Assembly (NCBI GenBank): GCA_016218765.1
Contig: JACRCZ010000120.1
Location: 1 to 57,343, forward strand
DNA length: 57,343 nucleotides
Direction: 5' to 3'
Origin: Deltaproteobacteria bacterium
GTDB taxonomy: Bacteria; Myxococcota_A; Polyangia; DRWM01; JAAZOP01
Below, piece by piece: positions 7,646-16,472 of the stretch. The notes under the pieces were generated by a model. That model made no database searches, was not told the origin of the DNA, and saw only the letters and a program-made list of their open reading frames with translations. Numbering within the stretch: the stretch's first letter is position 1; every line of letters begins with the position of its first letter. The position numbers were made by a program, and so were the translations under genes.

Positions 7646-9901
7646 TCATTTCTCCCGGATGGGGCTTTGGGCGAGCTGCATTTCGACGAGCGAGAGGAGG
7701 AACGCCAGGGTGGACTCGCCGCCCTGGTTGCGGTTGACGCGATCGGGGTGAAGTCCGTCGCGGCAGCCGCCGGTGGCGGGGTCGTAGACGGGAGCGCGCA
7801 GGTCGTTGCGGCCGAGGAACCAGTCGAAGGCGCTTTCGGCGACGGTGCGCCAGCGTTCGTCGCCGGTCATGCCGTGGGCTTCGAGCGCGGCGGAGAGCAT
7901 GGCATGGGCCTCGACGGGCTGCTGGTCGAAGCGGGCCATCTGCTTGCCGCGGGTGTAGAAGCCGTTGGAGCCGACGGGGGCGAAGCAGCCGTCGGGGGAG
8001 ACCTGGATGCGGGCGAGCCATTCGAGGGAGCGGAGGGCGACGTCGCGCATTTCGCCGCGGTCCATCCACTGGGCGCAGAGCAGGAGGGCGTGCGGCAGGC
8101 AGGCGTTGCAGTAGCTGAGTGATTCCTCGAACCAGGGCCAATCCGGCGTGGCGACGCGGCGGTGCAGGGCGAGCAGGCGTTCGGCGAGGGCGATCCTGGC
8201 GTCGCGCACCTCGAGGTCGCCGGAGAGGCGGCGCAGGTATTCGTGGATGGCGAGCAGGCCGAAGGCCCAGGCGCGGGGGGATTTGAACTCCAGCAGGCGG
8301 CGGAGCGAGGCGCCGAAGAGGCGGCTGCTCATGCCGCGGAGGCCTTCGTTTCCGGTGCGACCGACGACCGTGCCGAGGGCCCACAAGGCGCGGCCCTGGC
8401 TGTCTTCCGAGCCGACGGCCTCGAGCCACTGGCGGCTGAAGGAGAGGAAATTGCGGAAGCGTCCGGTGTCCTGGTCGAGCGCGTGGGCGAGGAAGGAGAG
8501 GTAGCGACCGGCGTGGCCCGACTGGATCAGGCTGTCGTCGCCGGCGGCTTCGAGGAGCATGGCCAGGAGGAGGGCGCGGGCGTTGTCGTCGGTGGTATAG
8601 CCGTGGGTGCGGTCGGGGACGTCGAAGATGGCGTGCTGGAAGAGCCCGGTGTCGTCGGTCATGCGCAGGAGGTGCGCGAGGTTCAGCGGCGGCAGGACGT
8701 CGGAGCGGCGGGGGTGGGCGCGGGACGGGCCGGCCGGGTGTTTCGCGGCGCCGGACTGGGTGAAGCTCTCCATGTAGTCCTGGGCGACCCTGGGCCAGAT
8801 CATGGCGCGGCCCATGAGGTAGGCCCGCTTGCGCATGGCGTGTCGTCGCGTGTCGTTGCCGAGCAGCTCGATGGCGGCCGCGGCGATCGCATGGGGGTCG
8901 GAGAACGGGACGAGCAGGCCGCGATCCTCGGCGAGCAGCTCCTGTGCGTGCCAGTACGGGGTGGAGACGACGGCCTTGCCCATGCCTGCGGCGTAGGCCA
9001 GGGTGCCGGAGGTGATCTGGGCCTCGCTGAGGTAGGGCGTGAGGTAGACGTCGGCGGCGCCGAGGAATTCGACCAGCTCCTCCTTGCTCACGAAGCGGTC
9101 GTGGAAGACGAGGTGGTCCTCGACGCCCTTTTCGCGCGCGAGCCTGGCGAGCGACAAGCGGTAGGCTTCCCCTTCGCGGCGGCGCAGGTGCGGGTGCGTG
9201 GCGCCGACCACGAGATAGACGGTATCGGGCCAGGCGGCCAGCACCTCGGGCAGGGCCGCGATGGCGAACTCGATCCCCTTGTTGGGCGAGAGCAGGCCGA
9301 AGGTGAGCAGCACGGGGCGTCCTTCGACGGCGAACTTGTCCTTGTAGAAGTTGGGGTCGACGAAGGGGACGTCCGGGATGCCGTGATGGATGAGGTCGAT
9401 CTTTTCTGGGGGGACGCCGTAGACCTCCTGGAGCAGGTCCACGCCGCGCCGGCTCATGACGACGACGCGGCTGCTCAAGGTGGTCAGCTCGTCCATGACG
9501 CGCCGCTGGTTCGGATCGGGCTCGCGCAGGACGGTGTGCAGCGTGGTGACGGCGGGCATGCGCAGATCGCGCAGCAGGGCCAGGACGTGGCTTCCTGCGG
9601 GCCCGCCGAACAGGCCGAACTCGTGCTGCAGGCTGACGAGATCGACGCCGTTGATGTTGAGGAAGTCCGCAGCGCGATGGTAGGCGGCGAGGTCGTTTTC
9701 GGCGATCTCGAAGCGCACGGCGGAGGGGTAGACGTAGGCGTTGTGCGGGTCGGTCATGGCGACCGCGAAGAACTCCACCTGCTTGTAGAGCGCGCCAAGC
9801 GCCTCGGCCAGATCGGCGGTGAAGGTAGCGATTCCGCACTGGCGGGGCAGGGAGCTGCCCACGAACGCCAGCCGCCTGGGCAACACCGGAACGCGGGACA
9901 T
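7646..9901 (-). CDS. GT4 glycosyltransferase fused to a C-terminal alpha/alpha-toroid-like domain
   Basis: The 751-residue protein has two parts. Residues 1 to about 385 are a GT4 glycosyltransferase: RQCGIATFTADLAEALGAL, HEFGLFGG, VTTLHTVL, a nucleotide-sugar domain with LLTFGLLSPNKGIEFAI, and LTPYLSEAQITSGTLAYAAGMGKAVVSTP. After a basic, Pro-rich linker, about residues 410-745 form a helical-repeat region: GYTTDDNARALLLAML, FEESLSYCNACLPHALLL, CFAPVGSNGFYTRG, QQPVEAHAML. This resembles six-hairpin carbohydrate-active toroids. The ATG at 9901 starts the family-like MSRVPVLPRRLAFVGSS. With the GH130 gene it likely handles a mannose-containing glycan; the exact sugar is unknown. Confidence 0.85.
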   Translation of the reverse strand: MSRVPVLPRRLAFVGSSLPRQCGIATFTADLAEALGALYKQVEFFAVAMTDPHNAYVYPSAVRFEIAENDLAAYHRAADFLNINGVDLVSLQHEFGLFGGPAGSHVLALLRDLRMPAVTTLHTVLREPDPNQRRVMDELTTLSSRVVVMSRRGVDLLQEVYGVPPEKIDLIHHGIPDVPFVDPNFYKDKFAVEGRPVLLTFGLLSPNKGIEFAIAALPEVLAAWPDTVYLVVGATHPHLRRREGEAYRLSLARLAREKGVEDHLVFHDRFVSKEELVEFLGAADVYLTPYLSEAQITSGTLAYAAGMGKAVVSTPYWHAQELLAEDRGLLVPFSDPHAIAAAAIELLGNDTRRHAMRKRAYLMGRAMIWPRVAQDYMESFTQSGAAKHPAGPSRAHPRRSDVLPPLNLAHLLRMTDDTGLFQHAIFDVPDRTHGYTTDDNARALLLAMLLEAAGDDSLIQSGHAGRYLSFLAHALDQDTGRFRNFLSFSRQWLEAVGSEDSQGRALWALGTVVGRTGNEGLRGMSSRLFGASLRRLLEFKSPRAWAFGLLAIHEYLRRLSGDLEVRDARIALAERLLALHRRVATPDWPWFEESLSYCNACLPHALLLCAQWMDRGEMRDVALRSLEWLARIQVSPDGCFAPVGSNGFYTRGKQMARFDQQPVEAHAMLSAALEAHGMTGDERWRTVAESAFDWFLGRNDLRAPVYDPATGGCRDGLHPDRVNRNQGGESTLAFLLSLVEMQLAQSPIREK

Positions 9902-9987
9902 CACGGCCTGCCGTTTCCTTCCTCCCGGGCGCGAGCCCCGGGTGCGACGGGGGGAGAGGCGTCGAGGAACCGAGCGCCGCCGGGCGC

Positions 9988-9993
9988 ATTGTA
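9988..9993 (-). promoter_or_regulatory. Possible -10 element of the GT4-GH130 operon
   Basis: On the minus strand TACAAT lies about 90 nt upstream of the GT4 start in a locally AT-richer spot. No convincing -35 box was found, since the adjacent bases are an octamer repeat. Confidence 0.25.
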
Positions 9994-10000
9994 ACACATG

Positions 10001-10100
10001 GTAGAGCGGTGGAGCGGTAGAGCGGTAGAGCGGCGGGGCGGGGGGGGGCTGGTTGGTCGAGTGGGACGAGTTGTTGGTTGGTCGAGTGGGACGAGTTGTT
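10001..10100. repeat. Octamer array (GTAGAGCG)x5 and a 25-bp tandem duplication
   Basis: Five 8-bp units (GTAGAGCG, GTGGAGCG, GTAGAGCG, GTAGAGCG, GCGGGGCG) cover 10001-10040. A G-run follows, then two perfect 25-bp copies at 10051-10075 and 10076-10100, each beginning GGTTGGTCGAGTGGGACGAG. The region lies between the GT4 operon and the GH114 gene. Confidence 0.85.
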
Positions 10101-10123
10101 GGTGGGGACGGGGGGGGAGAGGG

Positions 10124-11152
10124 TCAGGGGCGGCAGGGGATTTGCCAGGCGTCGAGGTCGAGGTTCTTGATGAGGGTGTCGAAGTCGAGGGCATTGGCCT
10201 GGGGGCAGATGGTGTCGGCGAGGGCGGCGTCGCCGTATTCGACCTGGAAGACGGCCTTGCCGGCGTCGATGAAGGGCAGCAGGAGGTCGCATTCGTCCCA
10301 CTGGAAGCATTCCTCGTCGAGGGCCCAGTCGAAGTCGGCGAGGAGATCGGGGATCTGGTCGAGGTCGTTCTTCAAGCCGACGCTGAGGCCGCGAGCGCGG
10401 GCCTCGGTGGCGAGGAAGCGGTTGTAGTCGAGCTGCGTGGCGGCCGTGAGGGGGAAGCCGGGGTCGTTGGCGTAGCCGTCGACATTGTCGGGCTCGACGC
10501 CGTCGCAGCTCTTGGCGGCGGCGAGGTCGAGGCGGTCCATCATGAGGGCGCGCACGGTGGCGTCGCGGGTGTCGAGCCAGCGTTCGTCCGGCCAGCCGTC
10601 GAGCTCGTTGCCGAGGGAGGAGGGGGGGAAGCTCGCGGCGTCGTCGCGCCAGTCCTCCCAGCTTCCGGCGCTGAAGTAGCAAATGACGATCCGGCCATCC
10701 GTGTGGAGCGCATCGATGGTTTCCTGGGGGACTTCGAACAGGTCGATGTCGTACATGGCGACGTCGAAGCTCTGGTCGATGGGGAGGGCGGTGAGCTGCC
10801 ACTGCCAGGAGGTGCCGGGGGAGGGGTGCCAGATGTCCACTGCCGTCCCGTCGTCGGCGTCGGGCGGGACATCCCCGGTGTCGGGCGCGGTTTCCTCGTC
10901 GGGCGCGTCCTCCGGTGCGTCGAGCAGGGTGTCGGGCGCATCGTTCGGGACGTCGGCGAGCTCCGCGTCGTCGCGGTCCGGGGCGGCATCGGTCGAGCCT
11001 TGTTCGTCGCCGCAGGCGGTGGAGAACGCGGTCGGCGCGAGGAACAGGGCAATCGCCGCCGCGGCCGTCGGGGTGTGGCGCCACGCGGAAGACCGGCCGC
11101 GGGCTAGAGCCCGCGGTTCGGTTGGAACCTGGCGCTCGTTGTTGATGTTCAT
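10124..11152 (-). CDS. GH114-type (endo-alpha-1,4-polygalactosaminidase-like) secreted protein, probable lipoprotein
   Basis: The 342-residue protein starts with a signal segment ending in AFSTACGDE, a weak lipobox. A Asp/Ala/Pro-rich linker (about residues 45-105) leads to the catalytic barrel from WHPSPGTSWQWQL. Family landmarks are VAMYDIDLFE, IVICYFSAGSWEDWRDD, WPDERWLDTRD and SCDGVEPDNVDGYAND, with the presumed catalytic acids in the last motif. GH114 enzymes cut galactosamine-rich exopolysaccharides outside the cell; some members act on other matrix glycans. The ATG overlaps the stop of the upstream gene (ATGA), so the two are translationally coupled and may act on the same envelope polymer. 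Confidence 0.85.
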   Translation of the reverse strand: MNINNERQVPTEPRALARGRSSAWRHTPTAAAAIALFLAPTAFSTACGDEQGSTDAAPDRDDAELADVPNDAPDTLLDAPEDAPDEETAPDTGDVPPDADDGTAVDIWHPSPGTSWQWQLTALPIDQSFDVAMYDIDLFEVPQETIDALHTDGRIVICYFSAGSWEDWRDDAASFPPSSLGNELDGWPDERWLDTRDATVRALMMDRLDLAAAKSCDGVEPDNVDGYANDPGFPLTAATQLDYNRFLATEARARGLSVGLKNDLDQIPDLLADFDWALDEECFQWDECDLLLPFIDAGKAVFQVEYGDAALADTICPQANALDFDTLIKNLDLDAWQIPCRP

Positions 11153-12783
11153 CGGAGGTCCACATGGAGAGTGTAGGGGCCGGAGAGCGGGGTGCCGTCG
11201 ACGAAGGTGTCGACGACGATGAAGTAGCGGCCGGGGGTGAGCGGGTAGTCGAACGAGATATGGGCGCGGGCGAGGCAGGCGTTGGGGTCGGCGCCTTCGA
11301 GGAGGTGGACGTCGGGGTCGATGGGAGCGAGGGCATCGACCGACACGGAGAGGGTGCCGGAGACGTCGGTGGTGAAGACGTAGAAGACCTCGGGCCCGGA
11401 CTCGTCGGCCGTGGAGCAGTTGTAGAGGTCGAACTCGTCGCTGGGGGCGGCGGTCGTGTCGCCGGAAGCCGCGAAGGGGAGCGAGGGGATGGGGAAGGGG
11501 CAGGCGCGGGTGCCGTCGGGCGTGCACGGTCCGCTCCAGACTTCGGGCGGGATGTCGCGCGTGTCGATGAGGAAGTAGTCCACGGGATCGCCTTCGACGG
11601 TCCAGGCGTTGTTGATGAACTCGGTCCAGTTGGCCATGCCGGGGATGACCTGGCAGCCGGCGGACCAGACGTCGACGGGTGCGGTGCCGAGCGGGGCATC
11701 GACGGAGCCCATGTGGATATTGTGGCCGCCGCCGTTGCGGTCGTAGTCGGGCTCGGAGAGTGGCGGGAGCCAGCCGTTGCGGTCGCTGTCCCAGTGGCCG
11801 TTGTTGTTGGTGTCGTCGCGGACGCGGTAGCCGTCCTCATCGATATGGAGCGCGTTGTAGGTGCGGTGCCAGCCGTTGACGTGGTGGTAGCGGCGGTTGG
11901 CGCGGAGGGAGGACGAGCTATCGACGCCGAAGTCGTAGGCGCCGGTGTCGGTGTTGACGGGGAACTCGCGGACGTGGCGGGCGCCGTCCGGGTCGACCCA
12001 CAACAAGGCGAGCGTGTCGTTGAAGCGATTCGGGGCGTTGCCGTGCCAGGAGAAGGTGCCCGGATAGGCGCCGCGGAGGCCGACGACGGAGCGGACGCCG
12101 GGCGAGGCGACGAAGGGGACGCCGGTGGTGGTCTCCGCGATCCGGCGATAGATGTCCCACGCGTCGCTTTCGGAGAGGAGGCGCACGCCGGTGGGGGTTT
12201 CGTAGCAGCGGGTCGGTTCGGACCAGGCCTGTGCGCGGCCGAAGAGGGGCATCGTGTCGGCGTAGCCGGGCATGACGATGTCGAACCACGGACCGCCCCA
12301 CGGATCCGGGCGGGCGAGCCGTTCCAGGTCCGGCGGGAGTGGCTCGATGTGGGCGATGCCGGCGATGTCCTGGGGAGGAGGCGCGAAGCGGACGAAGGGA
12401 TTCTCGTCGCGTGGAGCAGCGGGAGGGGAGGTGGACGCGGACGCGGGGAGTTGCGCTCGCGGCGCGGCTTGCGCTCCGGCAGGGGGCGTCCAGGAGTGGA
12501 ACTCCGTTTCGTAGCCGAAGCCGCAGGTGGGGGGGACGTCGGGCGTCGCGTCCGCCTCCGCGTCCACTTCGGCGGACCCGTCGGAGTCGGGCTCCGCGTC
12601 GGTTTCCTCCGCGGCGTCGGCTTCCGCTTCCGGCGCGGTGTCGATCTGGGCATCGGCTTCGGCGAGCGCGTCGGCGTCCGCGAGGCCGTCGCGCGCGTCC
12701 GACGTTTCGTCGTCGGGCGGGGCGCACGCGACGGCGAGGGAGAGGAGCGGCAGCCACGGGAGAGAAGCGATGAATCCCCTCAT
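11149..12783 (-). CDS. Lipoprotein with L,D-transpeptidase-like HxnSxGC core and C-terminal beta domain
   Basis: The start MRGFIASLPWLPLLSLAVAC gives a clear lipobox (AVAC). An Asp/Ala/Glu-rich linker (about residues 25-100) follows. The central part contains HNIHMGSVDAPLG and then VWSAGCQVIPG. The His and Cys are spaced as in YkuD-like L,D-transpeptidases and related GCQ-type enzymes, and the flanking FSWHGNAPNRFND fits a secreted hydrolase. The last 100 residues (GTLSVSVDALAPIDPDVHLL to YTLHVDLR) resemble a bacterial pre-peptidase C-terminal beta-sandwich. The ATG at 12783 starts the signal peptide; the upstream frame is not needed. Likely it remodels peptidoglycan or an attached polymer; substrate unknown. 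Confidence 0.7.
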   Translation of the reverse strand: MRGFIASLPWLPLLSLAVACAPPDDETSDARDGLADADALAEADAQIDTAPEAEADAAEETDAEPDSDGSAEVDAEADATPDVPPTCGFGYETEFHSWTPPAGAQAAPRAQLPASASTSPPAAPRDENPFVRFAPPPQDIAGIAHIEPLPPDLERLARPDPWGGPWFDIVMPGYADTMPLFGRAQAWSEPTRCYETPTGVRLLSESDAWDIYRRIAETTTGVPFVASPGVRSVVGLRGAYPGTFSWHGNAPNRFNDTLALLWVDPDGARHVREFPVNTDTGAYDFGVDSSSSLRANRRYHHVNGWHRTYNALHIDEDGYRVRDDTNNNGHWDSDRNGWLPPLSEPDYDRNGGGHNIHMGSVDAPLGTAPVDVWSAGCQVIPGMANWTEFINNAWTVEGDPVDYFLIDTRDIPPEVWSGPCTPDGTRACPFPIPSLPFAASGDTTAAPSDEFDLYNCSTADESGPEVFYVFTTDVSGTLSVSVDALAPIDPDVHLLEGADPNACLARAHISFDYPLTPGRYFIVVDTFVDGTPLSGPYTLHVDLR

Positions 12784-12998
12784 GGGGATGGTTGTGGAGG
12801 AATTCGTGGTGGGCGTCAAGCGGCGGCGCCGCGGCTTCGCGTTTCCCGCCCGTCGTGAGCCTTCGTGGGCACGGCCCCGAACCCCGCCGCCGGGTCCCCC
12901 TGCTTCTCCCTTTCCCACCTCTCCAGCCGATCTCTCCACCTCTCCGCGTCCGGTCCGGGACGGGCTGACGCGTTGTCCCGAGCCGCGGGACCAGCAAC

Positions 12999-14132
12999 TC
13001 AGGGGAGGCGGCGGTAGTAGATGCGGGCGGTGGCGCGGAGCGGCGGGGTGATGTCGGTGTCGGCCTGGACGGAGACGTGGTAGGCGATGCCGTCGGAGCC
13101 GGGCTCGTTGCGCGCGGCCTCGTCCACGAAGCCGATCCAGTACTTGTAGCCCTGCCCGTTCTCTTCGGGGTGGAAGATGCTGACCGGGGATTCGACCATC
13201 GTGGCGGGGAAGATGCCCATGACGGTGCCGAACTCGATATCGACGGCGGGGTAGCCGGGCTCGGGTCCGGTACGCGCGCGGTCCTCGTCGACCCAGCGCA
13301 GCTCGAGCAGCATCTTGGCGTGGGTGTTCTTGTCGGCGTCGAAGGCGCCGTGGAGATCGTAGGTGTCGAGCTCGAACGTGGGGTTACCGGCCTCGATGAT
13401 GCCGACCTTGCGGATCGAGCCGAACTCGCCGGCGGCGTCATCGAGGTCCCAGGTGCCGCGGAGATCGCCGCCCAGGCCGAGCTCGGGGAGCTCGTAGCGG
13501 ACGAAGCCCAGGCTGGGGTGGTACCAGACCTGGACGTTGAGGGGCACGCCGCTCAGGGCCGCGGGAAGTCCGGCGCCGCTGACGGAGCCCGTGGCGGAGT
13601 AGTGGCGGCAGCCGTGGACGAGGCCCATGGAGCTTTCGGCGGAGGCGTCGGTGGAGACGAGGGTGTACGTGGCGTCGAGGGTGACGGTGACGGGCGCGGT
13701 CATGGGCGGCGTCATGATGTTCACCGTGCCGGTGAGCGCGGTCGGTACGCCGACGTCGGGGAGGATATCGATCGTGAGGGGCCCGACGGGCTCGATCAGG
13801 ACGCCGTCGGAGTTGTGGATGCCGCCGAAGGAGACGATGCCGTCGTCGGCCTCGAGCGGGAACGGCGCGAACATGACGTCCGCGCTGTTGATGTCGCTCT
13901 GCAGGAGGTAGCGGGTGAAGGTCGTGCCGCCGATGGTCTGCTGGTCGAGGGAGCCGGTGAAGATGCCGTGGGTTCCGTCGAGGCGGATGAGGTCGGTTTC
14001 CCAGCGCGTGGTCATGGAGATTGCGCCCCAGGGGGCGTTGCGATCGTAGCCGTCCTCGCCGCCGCCGCAGGCGGGGAGAGCCGTGGCGGCGAGGAAGAGG
14101 GCGGAGAGACGGGCGAGCGTTCTTGTGGTCAT
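12999..14132 (-). CDS. Lipoprotein of unknown function, all-beta
   Basis: The 377-residue protein has a clean signal and lipobox (LFLAATALPACGGGEDG). No domain was recognised in the mature part, which is rich in beta-strand-like segments and Thr/Gly turns, for example TGTVNIMTPPMTAPVTVTL, YKYWIGFVDE and the closing RATARIYYRR. It has a conserved-looking VHGCRHYSATGSVSGAGLP segment with one Cys in the middle. It stands alone between the L,D-transpeptidase-like gene and the TIG protein. It should be anchored in the outer or inner membrane, facing the periplasm or surface. Confidence 0.8.
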   Translation of the reverse strand: MTTRTLARLSALFLAATALPACGGGEDGYDRNAPWGAISMTTRWETDLIRLDGTHGIFTGSLDQQTIGGTTFTRYLLQSDINSADVMFAPFPLEADDGIVSFGGIHNSDGVLIEPVGPLTIDILPDVGVPTALTGTVNIMTPPMTAPVTVTLDATYTLVSTDASAESSMGLVHGCRHYSATGSVSGAGLPAALSGVPLNVQVWYHPSLGFVRYELPELGLGGDLRGTWDLDDAAGEFGSIRKVGIIEAGNPTFELDTYDLHGAFDADKNTHAKMLLELRWVDEDRARTGPEPGYPAVDIEFGTVMGIFPATMVESPVSIFHPEENGQGYKYWIGFVDEAARNEPGSDGIAYHVSVQADTDITPPLRATARIYYRRLP

Positions 14133-14237
14133 GGGGGAACCTCCTTCGCCCGGACGAGGCGGCCCGGGGAGGCCGTGCCGAGCGGTGACGAGCAGCTCCA
14201 GGTAGCACGGGGGTCGGGTGGGGGCAAGGAATGGGAG

Positions 14238-14355
14238 TGGGGAATGGGGAATGGGGAATGGGAACTAGGAACTAGGAACTAGGAACTAGGAACACGGAAC
14301 ACGGAACACGGAACGGGAATGGGGAATGGGGAATGGGGAATGGGGAATGGGGAAC
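14238..14355. repeat. Mixed heptamer array (GGGGAAT, AACTAGG, AACACGG)
   Basis: Seventeen or so 7-bp units run without interruption: GGGGAAT blocks at both ends, four AACTAGG units and three AACACGG units in the middle. It fills the gap between two minus-strand genes and ends two bases before the stop of the TIG protein gene. Confidence 0.85.
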
Positions 14356-14357
14356 GA

Positions 14358-16232
14358 TTAGTGGATGATCGTGGGAGGAGGAGGGCCGATGGGAACGGGG
14401 GCGGGGACGGGAACGGGGACCGGGACGGCTACGGGAACGGCGACGGGGACGGCGACGGGGGCGGCGGCGCGGGCGGGCTGGTAGGAGGTGCTGGTTTCGC
14501 CGACGTTGCGGACGTTGACCCGGAGCTGGCCGGAGCGCGAGCCGGTGGGAGCGGGGACGATGATCTGGGTCGAGGAGAGAGAAAGCACGGAGAGGGTCTG
14601 GGCGGCACCCGTGGCGGGGTCGTCGACGTAGGACACCGTGACGTCGGCGACGACCGTGCCGAAGTTCTGGCCGGTGATGGTGAGGGCCTCGCCGGGCGGG
14701 GCGGAGCGGGGAGAGACGGACGTGATGCGCGGGGGCTGGACGATCGTGAGGTCGGCGGCGGAAGAGGCTTCGCCGCGGCCGCGGACGCTGACGACGATGC
14801 GGCCGGTGGTGGCGCTGGCGGGGACAGAGACGACGAGCTGGTTTTCGGCGACGGACTGGACGGTGGCGGAGACGCCGTTGAGCGTGACGGTCGTCTGGTT
14901 GCGACCGGTGAGGAAGCCGCGGCCGGTGACGGTGACGGTGGCGCCGGGGGCGACGCGGGACGGCGAGAAGGAGGTGACGGCTGGGGCGACCCAGACATCG
15001 AAGACTTCCGGGGTGGCGACGGAGCCGGCGTCGGCGACGGTGACCTGGATGATGCCAGTACCGGCGTTGTCGGGGATGCGCACGCGCAGCTCGGTGTTGG
15101 AGACGGCGGCGACGGGGAGGGAGACGCCGCTGATCGAGGCCTGGACGAGGGCGATGGAGGTGCCGAAGTTCTCGCCCTTGATGACGACTTCGGTGCCGGG
15201 GAAGCCGGCCTTGGGGGAGAAAGAGCGAAGGGAAGGCGCGTAGACGACGCGGAACTCGGGGGTCGCGATTTCGGCGCGGCCGACGACGTTGACGCGGAAG
15301 GCGCCTGTCTGGGCGCGCGAGGGCACCTCGACGACGATTTCGGTGGGGGAGGCGGCGCGGACGGTGCAGCGTTTGTCGCCGAGCTTGACGGTATTGCCGT
15401 CGATGCTGGGGTTGAAGCCGGAGCCGAGGATGCGGACCTGGGTGCCGACGGGGCCGACGGGAGGGTCGAGGCGATCGATGCGCAGCGGGGCGAGGACGTC
15501 GAAGATGGCGGCGCTCTGGGCGGCGCCGGCGCCGGCGACATCGACGACGAAGGTGCCGTCGGCGGCGCCCTCGGGGATGGTCACGGTGAGGCGGGTGGTG
15601 GAGGCGGTGCGGACGGGGAGGACCAGGCCGTTCATGCTGACGCGATCTTCGTAGATGCGGAGGGAGAAGCCGGAGCCTTCGATGGCGATGTCGGTTCCCG
15701 GCTCGCCGGCGAGCGGTGCGAAGCCGGTGATGGTCGGTGGGGGCGGGGGCTGGACGACATTGAAGGTCTGGGAGGATTCGGCGGAGCCGCCCGGGCCCTG
15801 CACGGTGAAGCGGCCGGACCGTGCGCCTTCGGGGACGATGACGCTGATGCGAGTGGGGACGACGGACTGGACGGGGAGGGAGGCGCCGCCGAAGAAGACC
15901 TGGTTGCCGGCTTCGAAGTTGCGTCCCACGATGGTCACGGTGGTGCCGGGCTGGCCCGAGGCGGGCTCGATCCGCTCGATGACGGGCCTTGTGTGCACTT
16001 CGGAGACGGGCGTGCCGACGATGACGGGCGGCGGTGGTGCCTGCTGACCGATGACGACGGGAGGCGGCGGGCCGATGGGCACGGCCTGGGCGAGGGCAGA
16101 GGGGGCGGCAAGGAGGGTGAGGGCGGCAGCGAGGAGGCCGAGGGCGGCGGCCGGCGGCTGGCCCTTCGACAGGCTCAGGGCGGGCCGGTCGGCGGTCGCG
16201 GGGACGGTTCGAATGCGCGGAACGTGGGTCAT
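14358..16232 (-). CDS. Secreted protein with six IPT/TIG domains
   Basis: The 624-residue protein has six consecutive Ig-like IPT/TIG domains, each opening with a variant of PxIxxxxPxxGxPGTxVxIxGxxF: PVIERIEPASGQPGTTVTIV, TITGFAPLAGEPGTDIAIEG, LRIDRLDPPVGPVGTQVRIL, LRSFSPKAGFPGTEVVIKG, VTSFSPSRVAPGATVTVTG and ITSVSPRSAPPGEALTITG. Both ends carry Pro-rich arms (AVPIGPPPPVVIG and a VPVAVPVAVP repeat). A strong AGGAGA ribosome site precedes the ATG at 16232. The signal peptide is odd: its charged part contains ALSLSKG, encoded by a dispersed DNA repeat (16161-16186), before the core LGLLAAALTLLAAPSALA. Probably a surface or extracellular adhesion/scaffold protein. Confidence 0.88.
   Translation of the reverse strand: MTHVPRIRTVPATADRPALSLSKGQPPAAALGLLAAALTLLAAPSALAQAVPIGPPPPVVIGQQAPPPPVIVGTPVSEVHTRPVIERIEPASGQPGTTVTIVGRNFEAGNQVFFGGASLPVQSVVPTRISVIVPEGARSGRFTVQGPGGSAESSQTFNVVQPPPPPTITGFAPLAGEPGTDIAIEGSGFSLRIYEDRVSMNGLVLPVRTASTTRLTVTIPEGAADGTFVVDVAGAGAAQSAAIFDVLAPLRIDRLDPPVGPVGTQVRILGSGFNPSIDGNTVKLGDKRCTVRAASPTEIVVEVPSRAQTGAFRVNVVGRAEIATPEFRVVYAPSLRSFSPKAGFPGTEVVIKGENFGTSIALVQASISGVSLPVAAVSNTELRVRIPDNAGTGIIQVTVADAGSVATPEVFDVWVAPAVTSFSPSRVAPGATVTVTGRGFLTGRNQTTVTLNGVSATVQSVAENQLVVSVPASATTGRIVVSVRGRGEASSAADLTIVQPPRITSVSPRSAPPGEALTITGQNFGTVVADVTVSYVDDPATGAAQTLSVLSLSSTQIIVPAPTGSRSGQLRVNVRNVGETSTSYQPARAAAPVAVPVAVPVAVPVPVPVPAPVPIGPPPPTIIH
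16161..16186. repeat. CTTCGACAGGCTCAGGG element inside the TIG-protein signal peptide
   Basis: The sequence CCCTTCGACAGGCTCAGGGC shares both flanks with the 24-bp array at 57122-57343 (CCCTTCGAC...CTCAGGGC). On the coding strand it reads ALSLSKG in frame. Confidence 0.8.
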
Positions 16233-16340
16233 CGTGGTTTCTCCTCTCCGGTCGCGGGAATCCCCCGGGCCGCGAGCCGTTGATGTCACGCGCCGGTCTT
16301 GGACGGGCGGCGTCGTCATCGCTTCAAAGGGGGCTCCTAC

Positions 16341-16346
16341 TACAAT
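16341..16346 (+). promoter_or_regulatory. Possible -10 box for the GGDEF-EAL operon
   Basis: TACAAT within CTACTACAATCGG lies 127 nt upstream of the first GGDEF-EAL start in the divergent gap. No good -35 is visible 16-18 nt upstream. Confidence 0.25.
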
Positions 16347-16472
16347 CGGGGGGAAGAGCGAAGGGGTCGGTGTTTTGCGTGGTGGCCGGCGGGCTTGCGT
16401 CGCGGGTGGTTCGCGTGCGAGGTTGACATCCCGGGGTGGCCGTGGCCGAGTTGGCGGCGAGGGAACCTGCCG

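Noticed and set aside
5757..12653. A 2298-codon open frame on the minus strand spanning several genes
   Set aside because: It crosses real genes in the wrong phase; product is Pro/Arg/Ser low-complexity typical of GC-rich shadow frames.
16233..16472. A cyclic-di-GMP riboswitch upstream of the GGDEF-EAL operon
   Set aside because: No convincing paired structure or conserved core could be traced by eye.
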